64,000 nt of DNA from the NCBI GenBank assembly GCA_937120535.1, contig CAKZJX010000136.1, positions 1-64,000 of the forward strand. Reading direction: 5' to 3'. The position numbers were made by a program, and so were the translations under genes. Below the pieces are notes generated by a model that was not told where the DNA came from, did no database searches, and was given only the letters and a program-made list of their open reading frames with translations. Origin of the DNA: an uncultured Anaerolineae bacterium (lineage in GTDB: Bacteria > Chloroflexota > Anaerolineae > Anaerolineales > Villigracilaceae). This document shows positions 28,718-38,473 of this stretch, piece after piece; position 1 is the first letter of the stretch; every line of letters begins with the position of its first letter.

Positions 28718-30799
28718 ATGACCTCTCTCTTCTCATTGTTGTTCGAGCCGGTGCAGATTGGGCCGGTGGTGGCGCCCAATCGATTTTATCAGGTGCCGCA
28801 TTGTAACGGCTTTGGGTATCGGATGCCGCGCAGCCATGCAGCCATGCGGGCGATCAAAGCCGAAGGGGGATGGGGGGTGGTATGTACTGAGGAGGTGGAG
28901 ATCCACTATACCACCGATCTTTCGCCGTATGTAGAAGGGCGGTTGTGGGATGAGGAGGATATTGCGCCATATGCGTTGATTGCCGAGGCGATCCATCAAC
29001 ATGGGGCGCTGGCCGGCATTGAGTTGACGTATAACAGTCATGCGGCCTCGAATTTGTATTCGCGAGCAGCAGCGTTTGGCCCGCGCTCGATGAGTTTGAC
29101 GGGTGGGTCAGGCTATGAGCCAGGGCAGTGCCGCGCCGCCACCAAGGAGAATTTGCGGCAGGTGCGGCGCTGGCATCGGGCGGCGGCGCTGCGCGCTAAG
29201 CGGGCCGGCTTCGACATTATCTATTGCTACGCCGCCCACGGCTTGACGCTGGCTTTTCATCTCCTCTCCAAGCACAACGACCGTCACGATGAGTATGGCG
29301 GTTCGCTGACTAACCGAGTGCGTTTTTTGCGCGAGTTGATCGAGGACACGAAAGAGGCGGTGGGCGATCGCTGCGCAGTCGCCTTGCGGTTTGCAGTGGA
29401 CGAGTTGCTTGGCCAAGATGGCCTAACCCACGACGGCGAGGCGGCTGAGATCGTGGCCATGTTGGCCGAACTGCCCGATCTGTGGGATGTGAATCTTGCC
29501 GGCTGGAGCAACGACTCGGCGACCTCGCGCTTTGAGAAGGAGAGCTATCAGGAGAAGTACATCGCATTTGTGAAACGGTTGACCACCAAGCCAGTGGTCG
29601 GCGTAGGACGTTACACCACGCCAGACGCGATGGTCTCGGCCATCCGGCGCGGGGTGATGGACTTGATCGGAGCGGCGCGACCTTCGATTGCTGATCCGTT
29701 CCTGCCGCAGAAGATCCGCGAGAACCGCATCGAGGACATTCGCGAATGTATCGGGTGCAATATTTGCGTCACGGGCGACACGCGCTTTGTGCCCATCCGT
29801 TGCACGCAGAACCCTACCATGGGCGAGGAGTGGCGGCGCGGCTGGCACCCAGAACGGATTGCGCCCCGCAAGAGCGATAAAGAGGTGTTGGTGATCGGCG
29901 GTGGGCCGGCCGGCCTGGAAGCAGCGCGCGCCTTGGGCCAGCGCGGGTATCGCGTGGTGCTGGTAGAGGTCGGCCACGAATGGGGAGGACGGGTGAGCCG
30001 CGAAAGCCGTCTGCCCGGCCTTGGCGAATGGCGGCGCGTAGTGGATTGGCGGTTGACGCAGATCCAGAAGCTGCCCAACGTAGCTACCTACCTAGACAGT
30101 CCCATGACCGCCGCCGACGTCCTGGAATCAGGGATACGCGATGTCTTGGTGGCCACTGGCGCCGTCTGGCGGCGCGACGGCATTGGGCGTCATCGCCGTG
30201 CACCCTTGCCCGACGCTGAAGCTCTCTTCACCCCCGACGATGTGATGGCCGGCCGCCTGCCCTATGGTCAAGTGGTGATTTACGACGATGATCACTACTA
30301 CCTGGGTGGGGTGCTGGCCGAACACCTGGTGGAGCACGGCTGTCACGTCACCCTGGTCACCCCGGCGCCGACCATCTCGTATTGGACCCAATTCACCCTC
30401 GAACAGGAACGCATTTACGAGCGTCTGCTCCGCCTGGGCGTGATCTTAATCCCGCACCAGCGGATCGATTCCTTCTCCGCCGGGGCGGTCACGCTGCACC
30501 ACGTCATTACCGCCGTCCCAACCGTGCTCCCCGCCGATGCGCTGCTCTTGGTGACCGAGCGCCTCCCTAACGACGCGCTGTATCACGAACTATTGCCGGC
30601 CCTGCATCAAGGCCAGCTCGATTCTCTGCGCTGCATCGGCGATGCCGAGGCGCCGAGCATCATTGCTCAAGCGGTATTCAGTGGCCATCTGGCGGCGCGC
30701 GAATTTGGTGAGCCGTTCAACCCCGATCGGACTCCGTTTCGCAGAGAGCAGGTATACCTCGGTGAGGGCAGGGAAAGTTTTAAGCGAATTGAAGGATAG
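28718..30799 (+). CDS. TMADH/histamine-dehydrogenase-like FMN/Fe-S/ADP-binding oxidoreductase
   Basis: NRFYQVPHCNGFG, KAEGGWGVVCTEEVEIH, ARPSIADPFLPQKIRENRIEDIRECIGCNICV..., TQNPTMGEEWRRGWHPE, GGGPAGLEAARALGQRGYRVVLVE. Confidence 0.88.
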   Translation: MTSLFSLLFEPVQIGPVVAPNRFYQVPHCNGFGYRMPRSHAAMRAIKAEGGWGVVCTEEVEIHYTTDLSPYVEGRLWDEEDIAPYALIAEAIHQHGALAGIELTYNSHAASNLYSRAAAFGPRSMSLTGGSGYEPGQCRAATKENLRQVRRWHRAAALRAKRAGFDIIYCYAAHGLTLAFHLLSKHNDRHDEYGGSLTNRVRFLRELIEDTKEAVGDRCAVALRFAVDELLGQDGLTHDGEAAEIVAMLAELPDLWDVNLAGWSNDSATSRFEKESYQEKYIAFVKRLTTKPVVGVGRYTTPDAMVSAIRRGVMDLIGAARPSIADPFLPQKIRENRIEDIRECIGCNICVTGDTRFVPIRCTQNPTMGEEWRRGWHPERIAPRKSDKEVLVIGGGPAGLEAARALGQRGYRVVLVEVGHEWGGRVSRESRLPGLGEWRRVVDWRLTQIQKLPNVATYLDSPMTAADVLESGIRDVLVATGAVWRRDGIGRHRRAPLPDAEALFTPDDVMAGRLPYGQVVIYDDDHYYLGGVLAEHLVEHGCHVTLVTPAPTISYWTQFTLEQERIYERLLRLGVILIPHQRIDSFSAGAVTLHHVITAVPTVLPADALLLVTERLPNDALYHELLPALHQGQLDSLRCIGDAEAPSIIAQAVFSGHLAAREFGEPFNPDRTPFRREQVYLGEGRESFKRIEG

Positions 30800-30958
30800 A
30801 AATAGAAAACAGGAGTGCTATAATCATTGTTCGCTGACACGGCGATCAAAACTGGGGCGTTCCCTTCGACAACCCAGCCGTCGAGGCCCACTCCGTTCGC
30901 CGCTCCCTGCTTGCCCGATTTTCCACTCCCCCATCGTTTCTGATCTGTCTCACCGAGC

Positions 30959-33900
30959 ATGTCCTTCGTCCACCTTCATCTTCATACCGAATACTCTCTC
31001 CTAGATGGATTTGCCAACATCAAGAAACTGATGCAGCGCGTCAAGGAGATGGAGATGCCGGCGGCGGCCATCACCGATCACGGCGCTATGTATGGCGTGG
31101 TGGAGTTCTACAACGCTGCCCTGGCGGCCGGCGTGAAACCGATCATCGGCATGGAGGCCTATTTGGCGGCGCGGCGGATGACCGATCGCGATCCCAAGTT
31201 GGATCGCAACTCTACCCATCTCTTGTTGCTGGCCGAAAGCGATGTTGGGTATCGCAACCTGCTCAAGATCGCCACTGCCGCCCAGCTCGAAGGGATGTAT
31301 TACTACCCGCGCATCGATCGCGAGTTCTTGGCGGCGCACTCCGAGGGGCTGATTTGTACCTCAGGCTGTATGTCAGCAGAGATCCCGAAAGCCCTGGTGG
31401 AGGGGCGCACAGAGGAAGCCCTGCGCAGCTTGGATTGGTACTACGAGGTCTTTGGCTCAGAGCGCTTCTTCCTGGAACTTCAGCATCACGATGTCCCTCA
31501 ACTTCACGACCTCAACCGCACCCTGTTGGATCTGGGTCGTCGCTATCGCGCACGTTATGTGGCCACCAACGATGTGCACTACATTGACCCTGAAGATGCC
31601 CGCTATCAGGACGTGTTGTTGGCCATCCAAACCAACGCCCGTTTGGACGACCCGGATCGGATGCGCATGACCGATGCCTCCTACTACCTGCGCTCACCGC
31701 AGGAGATGAGCCGCCTGTTCGCAGAAGTGCCCGAGGCGCTGCACAACACGCTGTGGATTGCCGAGCGGTGCAATGTGGACCTGTCTTTCAAGGGGTATCA
31801 TCTGCCGATCTTCCCGGTCCCTTCGGGGCATACCGCTCAGAGTTATCTGCATACCCTGTGTGAGGAGGGATTGCGTCGGCGTTATGGGGAGCGTGCCGAT
31901 CATCCCCAGGTGCGGCAGCGGCTGGAATATGAGCTGGACGTGATCCACCAGATGGGGTTCGATACGTATTTCTTGATCGTGTGGGACCTATGCCGGCACG
32001 CTCGAGAAAGTGGCATCTGGTACAACGCCCGCGGTTCGGCCGCCGGCTCGATTGTGGCCTATGCCCTGGACATCACTCTGGTGGACCCAATCGAACACGG
32101 TTTGCTGTTCGAGCGCTTTCTCAACCCCGGCCGCCGCGAGATGCCCGATATTGACTTGGATTTTCGCGACGATCGCCGCGCCGAAATGTTGGAATACTGC
32201 GCTCGCAAGTACGGCGAGGACAAGGTGGCTCAGATCATCACCTTTGGCACCATGGGCGCTAAGGCGGCGCTGCGCGATGTGGCGCGGGTGAAGGGGATTG
32301 AGCTGAGTCGCATTGATCGCCTGGCCAAACTGGTGCCGGCCGTCCCTGGTCGCCTGATCACCATGGCCGATGCCTTGGCTGTGCCCGAGTTCAAGCAGAT
32401 CTACGAGAGCGATCCCGAGCTGCGTGAGGTGGTGGATGTTGCCAGTAAGATGGAAGGGACGGTGCGCAACGTGGGCACCCATGCCGCCGGCGTGGTGATT
32501 GCCGATAAGCCGCTGGTGGAATATATCCCGCTGCATCGCCCGACCTCCAACGCCGAGGAGACGCCCATCAAGACGGTCACCCAGTTTGAGATGGGCATTC
32601 TCTCCGCCTTGGGGCTGCTCAAGGTGGACTTCTTGGGCCTGATCACGTTGACAGTGATGGCTCAGGCGTGCGAATTGATCCGGCAGCGGCACGGCAAAGA
32701 GTATACTCTGCACAATATCCCGCTGGACGACCCCAAGGCCTTTGAGCTGCTCGGCTCGGGCAACACGGCCGGCCTGTTCCAGGTGGAAGGGGCCGGCATA
32801 ACGCGTTATCTGGTGCAGATGAAGCCTAAAACGGTGGAGCATGTGATCGCCATGGTGGCGCTCTACCGTCCTGGCCCGATGGCGTTCATCCCTGATTACA
32901 TTGCCCGCATGCACGGCGAGGCCGAGGTGGAATATCGCCATCCGGCACTCAAGCCGATCTTCGATTCGACTTACGGCATCCCCGTGTACCAGGAACAGTT
33001 GATGCGGGCGGCCATGGAGCTGGCCGGCTATACCCCCTCTGAAGCCGATGAACTGCGCTCAGCCATTGCCAAGAAAAAGGCCAAGGAGATCGAAAAGCAC
33101 CGCGAGAAATTCATCGCCGGCGCAGTCGCTCGCGGTATGGATCGCGAGATTGCCGCCGCCATCTACAGCGATTGGGAGGAGTTTGCTCGCTACGGCTTCA
33201 ACCGTAGCCACGCCGCCGATTACGGCGTGATCGCGGTCAAGACTGCCTTCCTCAAAGCCCACTATCCGGCGGAGTATTTCACAGCTCTGATCTCGGCCCA
33301 CAAGAACCAAACCGAAAAAGTAGCCTACTATGTAGCCGATGCGCGGGCCATGGGCATTCCCGTCCTACCGCCGGATGTCAACGCTTCGGAGTGGGACTTC
33401 AAGATCGAAGACCTCCCTTCTGGGCCGGCCATCCGCTTTGGGCTGGGCGCGGTGAAGAACGTCGGCGAGTCGGCGGTGCGTGAGATCGTCGAGGCGCGGC
33501 GCAAAGGCGGCCCCTTCCGCGACCTGGACGATTTTGCGGCGCGGGTGGACCTGCGTGCGGTGGGCAAACGGGCGCTTGAGTGCCTGATCAAGGTTGGTGC
33601 GCTAGACAGCTTTGCCTCGCGGACCCGCTTGTTGGCCGGCCTGGAGCGGATCATGGCGATCAGCGCCGCCCATTTTCGCGCCGCCAGCCTGGGGCAGCTC
33701 TCTCTGTTCGGCGGCCAGGCCGGCTTGGTGGATCGCATCGTCCTATCCGAAGTGCCCGAGGCAGATCGTCGTCAGAAGTTAAATTGGGAGCGCGAGCTGA
33801 TCGGGTTGTACGTTTCGGATCACCCGCTCACCCCCTACCAGAAAGACCTGGCCCACTGGGTCACCCATTTCTCCGGTCAACTGGGCGAGGCCCATCACGA

Positions 33901-34885
33901 GGAGAAGGTACGCGTGGCCGGCTGCATCGAGGCGGTTCGCCCCTACGTCACCCGCAGCGGCAAACCGATGGGCTTCGTCACCCTGGAGGATATTCAGGGG
34001 ATGTTCGAATTGGTCTTGTTCCCCAAGACCTGGGAAAAATTCCAAGCTTCCCTCGAGCAGGGGCGCATCATCCTGGTGGAGGGCAAAGTGGACACCACCA
34101 GCACGCCGCCCAAGGTTTTGGTGGAGACCATCCGAACCGAGGTCAAGTCGGTTGTCTCGCTCGAGGGGCAGGTGTCCTCTTCCCTTTCAGCGCAGGCCGA
34201 GGCTTCCTTGCCGGCCCAAGAACCACCAACGCCCTTGGCGTTGCAGGGCTTGCCGGCCATTGCCGAATCGCAGGCCTGCTATTCTCCTGGCCCAGAGCCG
34301 CCGGTCGTTGCGGTGGAAGACCAAGCAGACGAAGAGGGGGAAAGCCCCCCGCCTCCCGAGAACTTCCCGCCTGGCTGGGAGACGATCTGGCAACCTTCGT
34401 TTGAAGAAGCAGTGCTGGTAGAGCGATCCGAGCCGCCTCGTCGAGCGGGGCCGGCCGACCCGTCGCCCGCCTCGCCCTCGATCGCTTCTGGGCCGGCCCC
34501 TGGCCCGGCTGTGACTCCTCCCATCGGCGAGAGAGCAGCCTTTGTTGGGGAGGCAGTCGACCTAGAAGGTCGATTCCGTCCCTTGCCCTCGCTTTACGTT
34601 TTGCTGGCGAGGGAGGCAGGGGAACATCCGCCTCAGCAGATCACCATCGTGGTGCGCTCCACCGGCGATAAGGACAAAGACCGACGCCTGATCAAAACCC
34701 TGTACGGCACGCTGATCTCCTTCCCAGGCCGCGATCGCTTCTCGTTTCAGATCTTTGAAAACGGCAAGGGACACCTGATCGATTTCCCGAACGACACCAC
34801 CTGCATTTGTCCGAAGTTGTTGGACAGGTTGAAAAAGATCCTCGGTCGCGAAAGTTGGCGCATCGAGCCGATTGTGCTGGTCTGA
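30959..34885 (+). CDS. dnaE: DNA polymerase III alpha subunit
   Basis: PHP domain FVHLHLHTEYSLLDG/ITDHGAM, MPDIDLDFRDDRRAEML, OB fold, 1308 aa with C-terminal Pro-rich linker plus extra domain. Confidence 0.96.
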   Translation: MSFVHLHLHTEYSLLDGFANIKKLMQRVKEMEMPAAAITDHGAMYGVVEFYNAALAAGVKPIIGMEAYLAARRMTDRDPKLDRNSTHLLLLAESDVGYRNLLKIATAAQLEGMYYYPRIDREFLAAHSEGLICTSGCMSAEIPKALVEGRTEEALRSLDWYYEVFGSERFFLELQHHDVPQLHDLNRTLLDLGRRYRARYVATNDVHYIDPEDARYQDVLLAIQTNARLDDPDRMRMTDASYYLRSPQEMSRLFAEVPEALHNTLWIAERCNVDLSFKGYHLPIFPVPSGHTAQSYLHTLCEEGLRRRYGERADHPQVRQRLEYELDVIHQMGFDTYFLIVWDLCRHARESGIWYNARGSAAGSIVAYALDITLVDPIEHGLLFERFLNPGRREMPDIDLDFRDDRRAEMLEYCARKYGEDKVAQIITFGTMGAKAALRDVARVKGIELSRIDRLAKLVPAVPGRLITMADALAVPEFKQIYESDPELREVVDVASKMEGTVRNVGTHAAGVVIADKPLVEYIPLHRPTSNAEETPIKTVTQFEMGILSALGLLKVDFLGLITLTVMAQACELIRQRHGKEYTLHNIPLDDPKAFELLGSGNTAGLFQVEGAGITRYLVQMKPKTVEHVIAMVALYRPGPMAFIPDYIARMHGEAEVEYRHPALKPIFDSTYGIPVYQEQLMRAAMELAGYTPSEADELRSAIAKKKAKEIEKHREKFIAGAVARGMDREIAAAIYSDWEEFARYGFNRSHAADYGVIAVKTAFLKAHYPAEYFTALISAHKNQTEKVAYYVADARAMGIPVLPPDVNASEWDFKIEDLPSGPAIRFGLGAVKNVGESAVREIVEARRKGGPFRDLDDFAARVDLRAVGKRALECLIKVGALDSFASRTRLLAGLERIMAISAAHFRAASLGQLSLFGGQAGLVDRIVLSEVPEADRRQKLNWERELIGLYVSDHPLTPYQKDLAHWVTHFSGQLGEAHHEEKVRVAGCIEAVRPYVTRSGKPMGFVTLEDIQGMFELVLFPKTWEKFQASLEQGRIILVEGKVDTTSTPPKVLVETIRTEVKSVVSLEGQVSSSLSAQAEASLPAQEPPTPLALQGLPAIAESQACYSPGPEPPVVAVEDQADEEGESPPPPENFPPGWETIWQPSFEEAVLVERSEPPRRAGPADPSPASPSIASGPAPGPAVTPPIGERAAFVGEAVDLEGRFRPLPSLYVLLAREAGEHPPQQITIVVRSTGDKDKDRRLIKTLYGTLISFPGRDRFSFQIFENGKGHLIDFPNDTTCICPKLLDRLKKILGRESWRIEPIVLV

Positions 34886-34897
34886 GCGATCGGGCGA

Positions 34898-36277
34898 TTA
34901 GGGGCGGACGCCTAGATCGCGCAATGCTCGGAGGGCAGGACCCCAATTAGGGTGGTAGCGCAGGGCTGCTCGATAGTCGTTGATCGCAGCTTGAGTATTG
35001 CCAATCATGTAGTACGCCTGGCCGCGCCAATACAGGCTCTCCTCGATCACTGGCTTGCTGATGGTGTCCTCTAGGGTAGTGGTCGCCAGGCGAATCACAT
35101 CGTTGTAGCGACCGGTCCAGAAGTAGGCTTTGTAGGGGCCGGTCTGATACCACATCATTCGATAGGGGCGGATGCGATCATCTTGGCTCAGCGTGGCGTA
35201 TAGGTTGAAGGCATAATCGTAGGCGATGGCTGCATCGACATACTCGAATAGGGCCACATGGCTAGTGCCGCGGTTGAACCAGGCGAAGAATTGGTCGTTG
35301 CCGCTTAGGGTCATGCTCTCGTCTTGGGCGATCTCCAGGGCGTGGCGCGCTGCCCATTCTTCACCGGCCCAGGGGCCGAGCAAGGAGAACACTTGGGCTT
35401 CGTAGGTGTAAGGGTAGACCACGAGGAACACGTAGTTGAATGCTCGCCAGCCTTCCAGGAATTGTTCGTAGGAGATGCGTCGATTTTCTCCAGCAGGAGC
35501 GCCATTGGGCTGGTAGGTGTCTTGATAGATGATCTGGCGGTTGGGGTGATCGTAGCCGGTGACAAAGGCATAATGGCCCATCCAAGAACGTTTGCCGTTG
35601 CGATCGATTTCGTAGATGCCTTTCTCCACCAGCACTGGAAAGCCGGCCGCCACCAGACGCCGCAGCAGGTCGATCTCGCCGCCATAGCGCAGGACCGACG
35701 AGAGATACGGAACGTTCTCCCGAATGTAGTCTTGTAACTCGTAGGGCATCACGTTGACGTCATTATCGCGCGGGTTGCCTTGCTCATCAGGGTTGTTGCC
35801 GGGCATCAGGGCGCGACCGATCACGTCGCGGTTGCCTTCCCAGCCCCAGAAGGTGAGGGCCATGGAAAAGTTGGCCGGCCCACAGTAGTTGAACCGCCCG
35901 TGCTGATGTTCGTATTTCACCCCCTCAAGTTGGATCACGTCGGGCAAGGGGATCGGGGTGAGGGTTGGGGTGGATGTGGGTCCTGGGAGTGGCGTAGACG
36001 TAGCGGTGGGCGTGGACCCGACCTGAGTTTGGTAGGCCTGCAGGGTCTGGGCGACCACTGTGGCCAGCTGGGCTTTCTCAGTGGGTTGGAAGATCGCTTG
36101 TTCGGGCGGGTTGAAGAGGTAGACGATTGAGGTGTGCAGGGCTTCTAGGCGCCAGGCAAGGCGGCTGCGCAGGGGTGGGAGCAAGATCGCGCTCAGAGCT
36201 AGGATCAAGGCCAGGAGGCCGGCCAGCCGGCCGTGGGATCGTCGAGAGGCGAGTCGTTTCGAGCGCCGAAGGGACAT
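34898..36277 (-). CDS. C39-like cysteine peptidase with Thr/Pro stalk and TPR-like C-terminus
   Basis: N-terminal TM; TPTATSTPLPGPTSTPTLTP stalk; FNYCGPANFSMALTFWGW catalytic Cys; GHYAFVTGYD catalytic His; TPR-like repeats. Confidence 0.82.
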   Translation of the reverse strand: MSLRRSKRLASRRSHGRLAGLLALILALSAILLPPLRSRLAWRLEALHTSIVYLFNPPEQAIFQPTEKAQLATVVAQTLQAYQTQVGSTPTATSTPLPGPTSTPTLTPIPLPDVIQLEGVKYEHQHGRFNYCGPANFSMALTFWGWEGNRDVIGRALMPGNNPDEQGNPRDNDVNVMPYELQDYIRENVPYLSSVLRYGGEIDLLRRLVAAGFPVLVEKGIYEIDRNGKRSWMGHYAFVTGYDHPNRQIIYQDTYQPNGAPAGENRRISYEQFLEGWRAFNYVFLVVYPYTYEAQVFSLLGPWAGEEWAARHALEIAQDESMTLSGNDQFFAWFNRGTSHVALFEYVDAAIAYDYAFNLYATLSQDDRIRPYRMMWYQTGPYKAYFWTGRYNDVIRLATTTLEDTISKPVIEESLYWRGQAYYMIGNTQAAINDYRAALRYHPNWGPALRALRDLGVRP

Positions 36278-36284
36278 TGAAAAA

Positions 36285-36290
36285 ATTATA
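36285..36290 (-). promoter_or_regulatory. -10 box for leaderless C39 peptidase transcript
   Basis: TATAAT on - strand, 7 nt before ATG (36277). Confidence 0.45.
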
Positions 36291-36342
36291 ACGCAAGGGA
36301 ATTTGTTCGGGTAAAATGTGTTTTAGGTTCAAGGAGGCTGTT

Positions 36343-37443
36343 ATGAAGAGAAGTGCTCGTTTTTCAGTTGTTGTGTTTTTGGTCTTTGTGATTTCGTTGG
36401 CCTGCAATTTGCCACGACCGACGCCTACGCCTGATCCAGGTCTGGCTTTTACAGCGGCCGCACAGACGGTGATGGCGCAGCTAACTCAGGTGGCTTTGAC
36501 GGTATCTGCTTCTACTCCCACTCTCCCCCCAACACCTTCGCCCACCTTCACTCCGCTTCCCACGCTACCCCCAACGCTGCCTCCGACCCCGACCCAGATC
36601 TGCGACCAGGCGAAGTTTATCGCCGATATCGGCCTGCAAGACGGGGCGGTCGTAGCCCCCGGTCAGGCGTTCACCTGGACCTGGCGCATTCAGAACGTGG
36701 GTACGTGCTCGTGGACGCCAGCCTATACGGTGGTGTTCGACAGCGGAGCGCAAATGGGCGGCCCTACGGCCCAGGCTCTGACCACCAACGTCAATCCGGG
36801 GCAAACGGTGGATATTAGCGTCAACTTGGTTGCGCCCACCACCCCCAACACCTATCGCGGCTACTGGAAGTTGCGCAACCCGGCAGGGATGACCTTGATT
36901 CGCTTCTACGCCGACATCCGGGTCCAGCCGGCCTCGGTCAGCGTGACCCTAACCTATCTGCCTGCAGAGAGCGGTTTGGTTGCTAGCGATGGCGTCGTCA
37001 ATACGCTGACGGTGGCCGCCGGGGATAGCATGGGCAATCTCGGTGTGGAGGCCTTTTTGTCGTTTGACATGTCGGTCATCCCGGCCGGCGCCGTGATTCA
37101 AAGCGCTTCGCTCAAGCTGTTCGGCGGCGGGAATGTACGTGGCGATCCGTTCGCTGGGTTGGGCTGCTTGCGGGCCTATTTGCACGATTATGGCACGGTG
37201 GACCCGACCGATTTCGTTCCGCCTGGCGCAACCGGCGCCTTTGCCAATTGGTGCTCGGCCAGCGATCTCTCTGATCCTTTCTCTGACAATCGGCTGGTGA
37301 CGGCGCTGCAAACCCGGGTGGGCACCTCACGCTTTCGGTTCCGCTTGCAGTTTCGCGATGCCCTGACCGATGGTGATGGAGCGATTGACGATGTGTTGAT
37401 CTTAGCGCCAGTGATCTTGAACGCGACCTACACGCTGCCTTAA
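36343..37443 (+). CDS. NBR1-Ig-like domain lipoprotein 1 with C-terminal DNRLRE-like beta module
   Basis: Lipobox VISLAC; TP linker; FTWTWRIQNVGTCSWTPAYTVVF...NPGQTVDISVNL...YRGYWKLRNPAG; SD AAGGAGG. Confidence 0.85.
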   Translation: MKRSARFSVVVFLVFVISLACNLPRPTPTPDPGLAFTAAAQTVMAQLTQVALTVSASTPTLPPTPSPTFTPLPTLPPTLPPTPTQICDQAKFIADIGLQDGAVVAPGQAFTWTWRIQNVGTCSWTPAYTVVFDSGAQMGGPTAQALTTNVNPGQTVDISVNLVAPTTPNTYRGYWKLRNPAGMTLIRFYADIRVQPASVSVTLTYLPAESGLVASDGVVNTLTVAAGDSMGNLGVEAFLSFDMSVIPAGAVIQSASLKLFGGGNVRGDPFAGLGCLRAYLHDYGTVDPTDFVPPGATGAFANWCSASDLSDPFSDNRLVTALQTRVGTSRFRFRLQFRDALTDGDGAIDDVLILAPVILNATYTLP

Positions 37444-37496
37444 ATCTCCTCTCATGCGCTAGGGCTATAATGTCCCCTCTTGCAGAAAGGAGGTCC

Positions 37497-38411
37497 ATGA
37501 AACGAGCGGTATGGTTTTTGCATGTTGGGATGGTTCTCGCTCTTAGCGCATGCCGGCCGGCTGACGATTCGGCGCGCATCGCAACCGCCGTGGCGCTGAC
37601 GGTTCAGGCCCAAGCGGTGCCCACTTACGATCTGATTTGGCCTTCAGCCGCCCCGACCGCTCCACCCCTCCCCTCGCTCACCCCTGCCCCCGTGCCCACG
37701 GCCACCCTGCCGGCCGGCACCTTCGCCCATTGCGCTTCTGCCGGCCTGATCTCTGAAAGCCCTCCCGATCGGACGATCTTCCACCCCGGACAGAACTTTT
37801 GGAAAACCTGGCGGTTGCGCAACAATAGCTCATGTACCTGGACCCCCAACTACAAATTGATCTTCTGGGGCGGCGAACGGATGGGTGGCCTGACCCAATA
37901 CAACCTGCCCCAAACTGTCTCCCCCAGCCAGACCGTGGACCTGAGCATCCTGCTGGCCGCACCCGCCGCTGCTGGCACCTATAAGGGAGAGTGGAAGTTG
38001 CAAACACCCGATGGGGTGTATTTCGGCGTTGGACCCTATAACGTGCCGTTCTGGGTGGAGATCGAAGTGGTGGCGGCCAACGTCACCCCCACCTACGGCA
38101 TCGCCTCGGTGCGCTACACCTTGGAACGGAATCCTCCCACCGGTTGTGCCACCAACACGTGGTACACCGCAACTGCCTATGTCTCGTTTAACGGGCCTTT
38201 GGGAAAGGTAGTTTTTCAGTTCTACCACAGCGACGGCGGGCGATCCGAACGCATCAAACGCCAGATCACTCAGGCTACCACGTTGACCTTTGTGGACCAA
38301 TGGAAGTTCCACATCGCCGATAGCCAAGGGCCAAAGTGGATCCGCTTGGTGCAGTTGCACCCGACGTATGTTGAGTTCGAGAAGGTAAATTTCACCTTCG
38401 AATGCAATTGA
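37497..38411 (+). CDS. NBR1-Ig-like domain lipoprotein 2
   Basis: Lipobox ALSAC; FWKTWRLRNNSSCTWTPNYKLIFWGGERMGG...SPSQTVDLSILL...YKGEWKLQTPDGVYFG; extra ~100-aa C-terminal module; SD AAAGGAGG. Confidence 0.85.
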   Translation: MKRAVWFLHVGMVLALSACRPADDSARIATAVALTVQAQAVPTYDLIWPSAAPTAPPLPSLTPAPVPTATLPAGTFAHCASAGLISESPPDRTIFHPGQNFWKTWRLRNNSSCTWTPNYKLIFWGGERMGGLTQYNLPQTVSPSQTVDLSILLAAPAAAGTYKGEWKLQTPDGVYFGVGPYNVPFWVEIEVVAANVTPTYGIASVRYTLERNPPTGCATNTWYTATAYVSFNGPLGKVVFQFYHSDGGRSERIKRQITQATTLTFVDQWKFHIADSQGPKWIRLVQLHPTYVEFEKVNFTFECN

Positions 38412-38473
38412 GCGTGGAACTTCGGCCTCGGCAGCTTCGTCTTTACCCAGGAAGTTCGCTCTTGGAGGTGCCG

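Noticed and set aside
31988-34404. Long shadow ORFs (31988-32941 -, 33580-34404 +)
   Set aside because: Fully inside dnaE in other frames; no family motifs.
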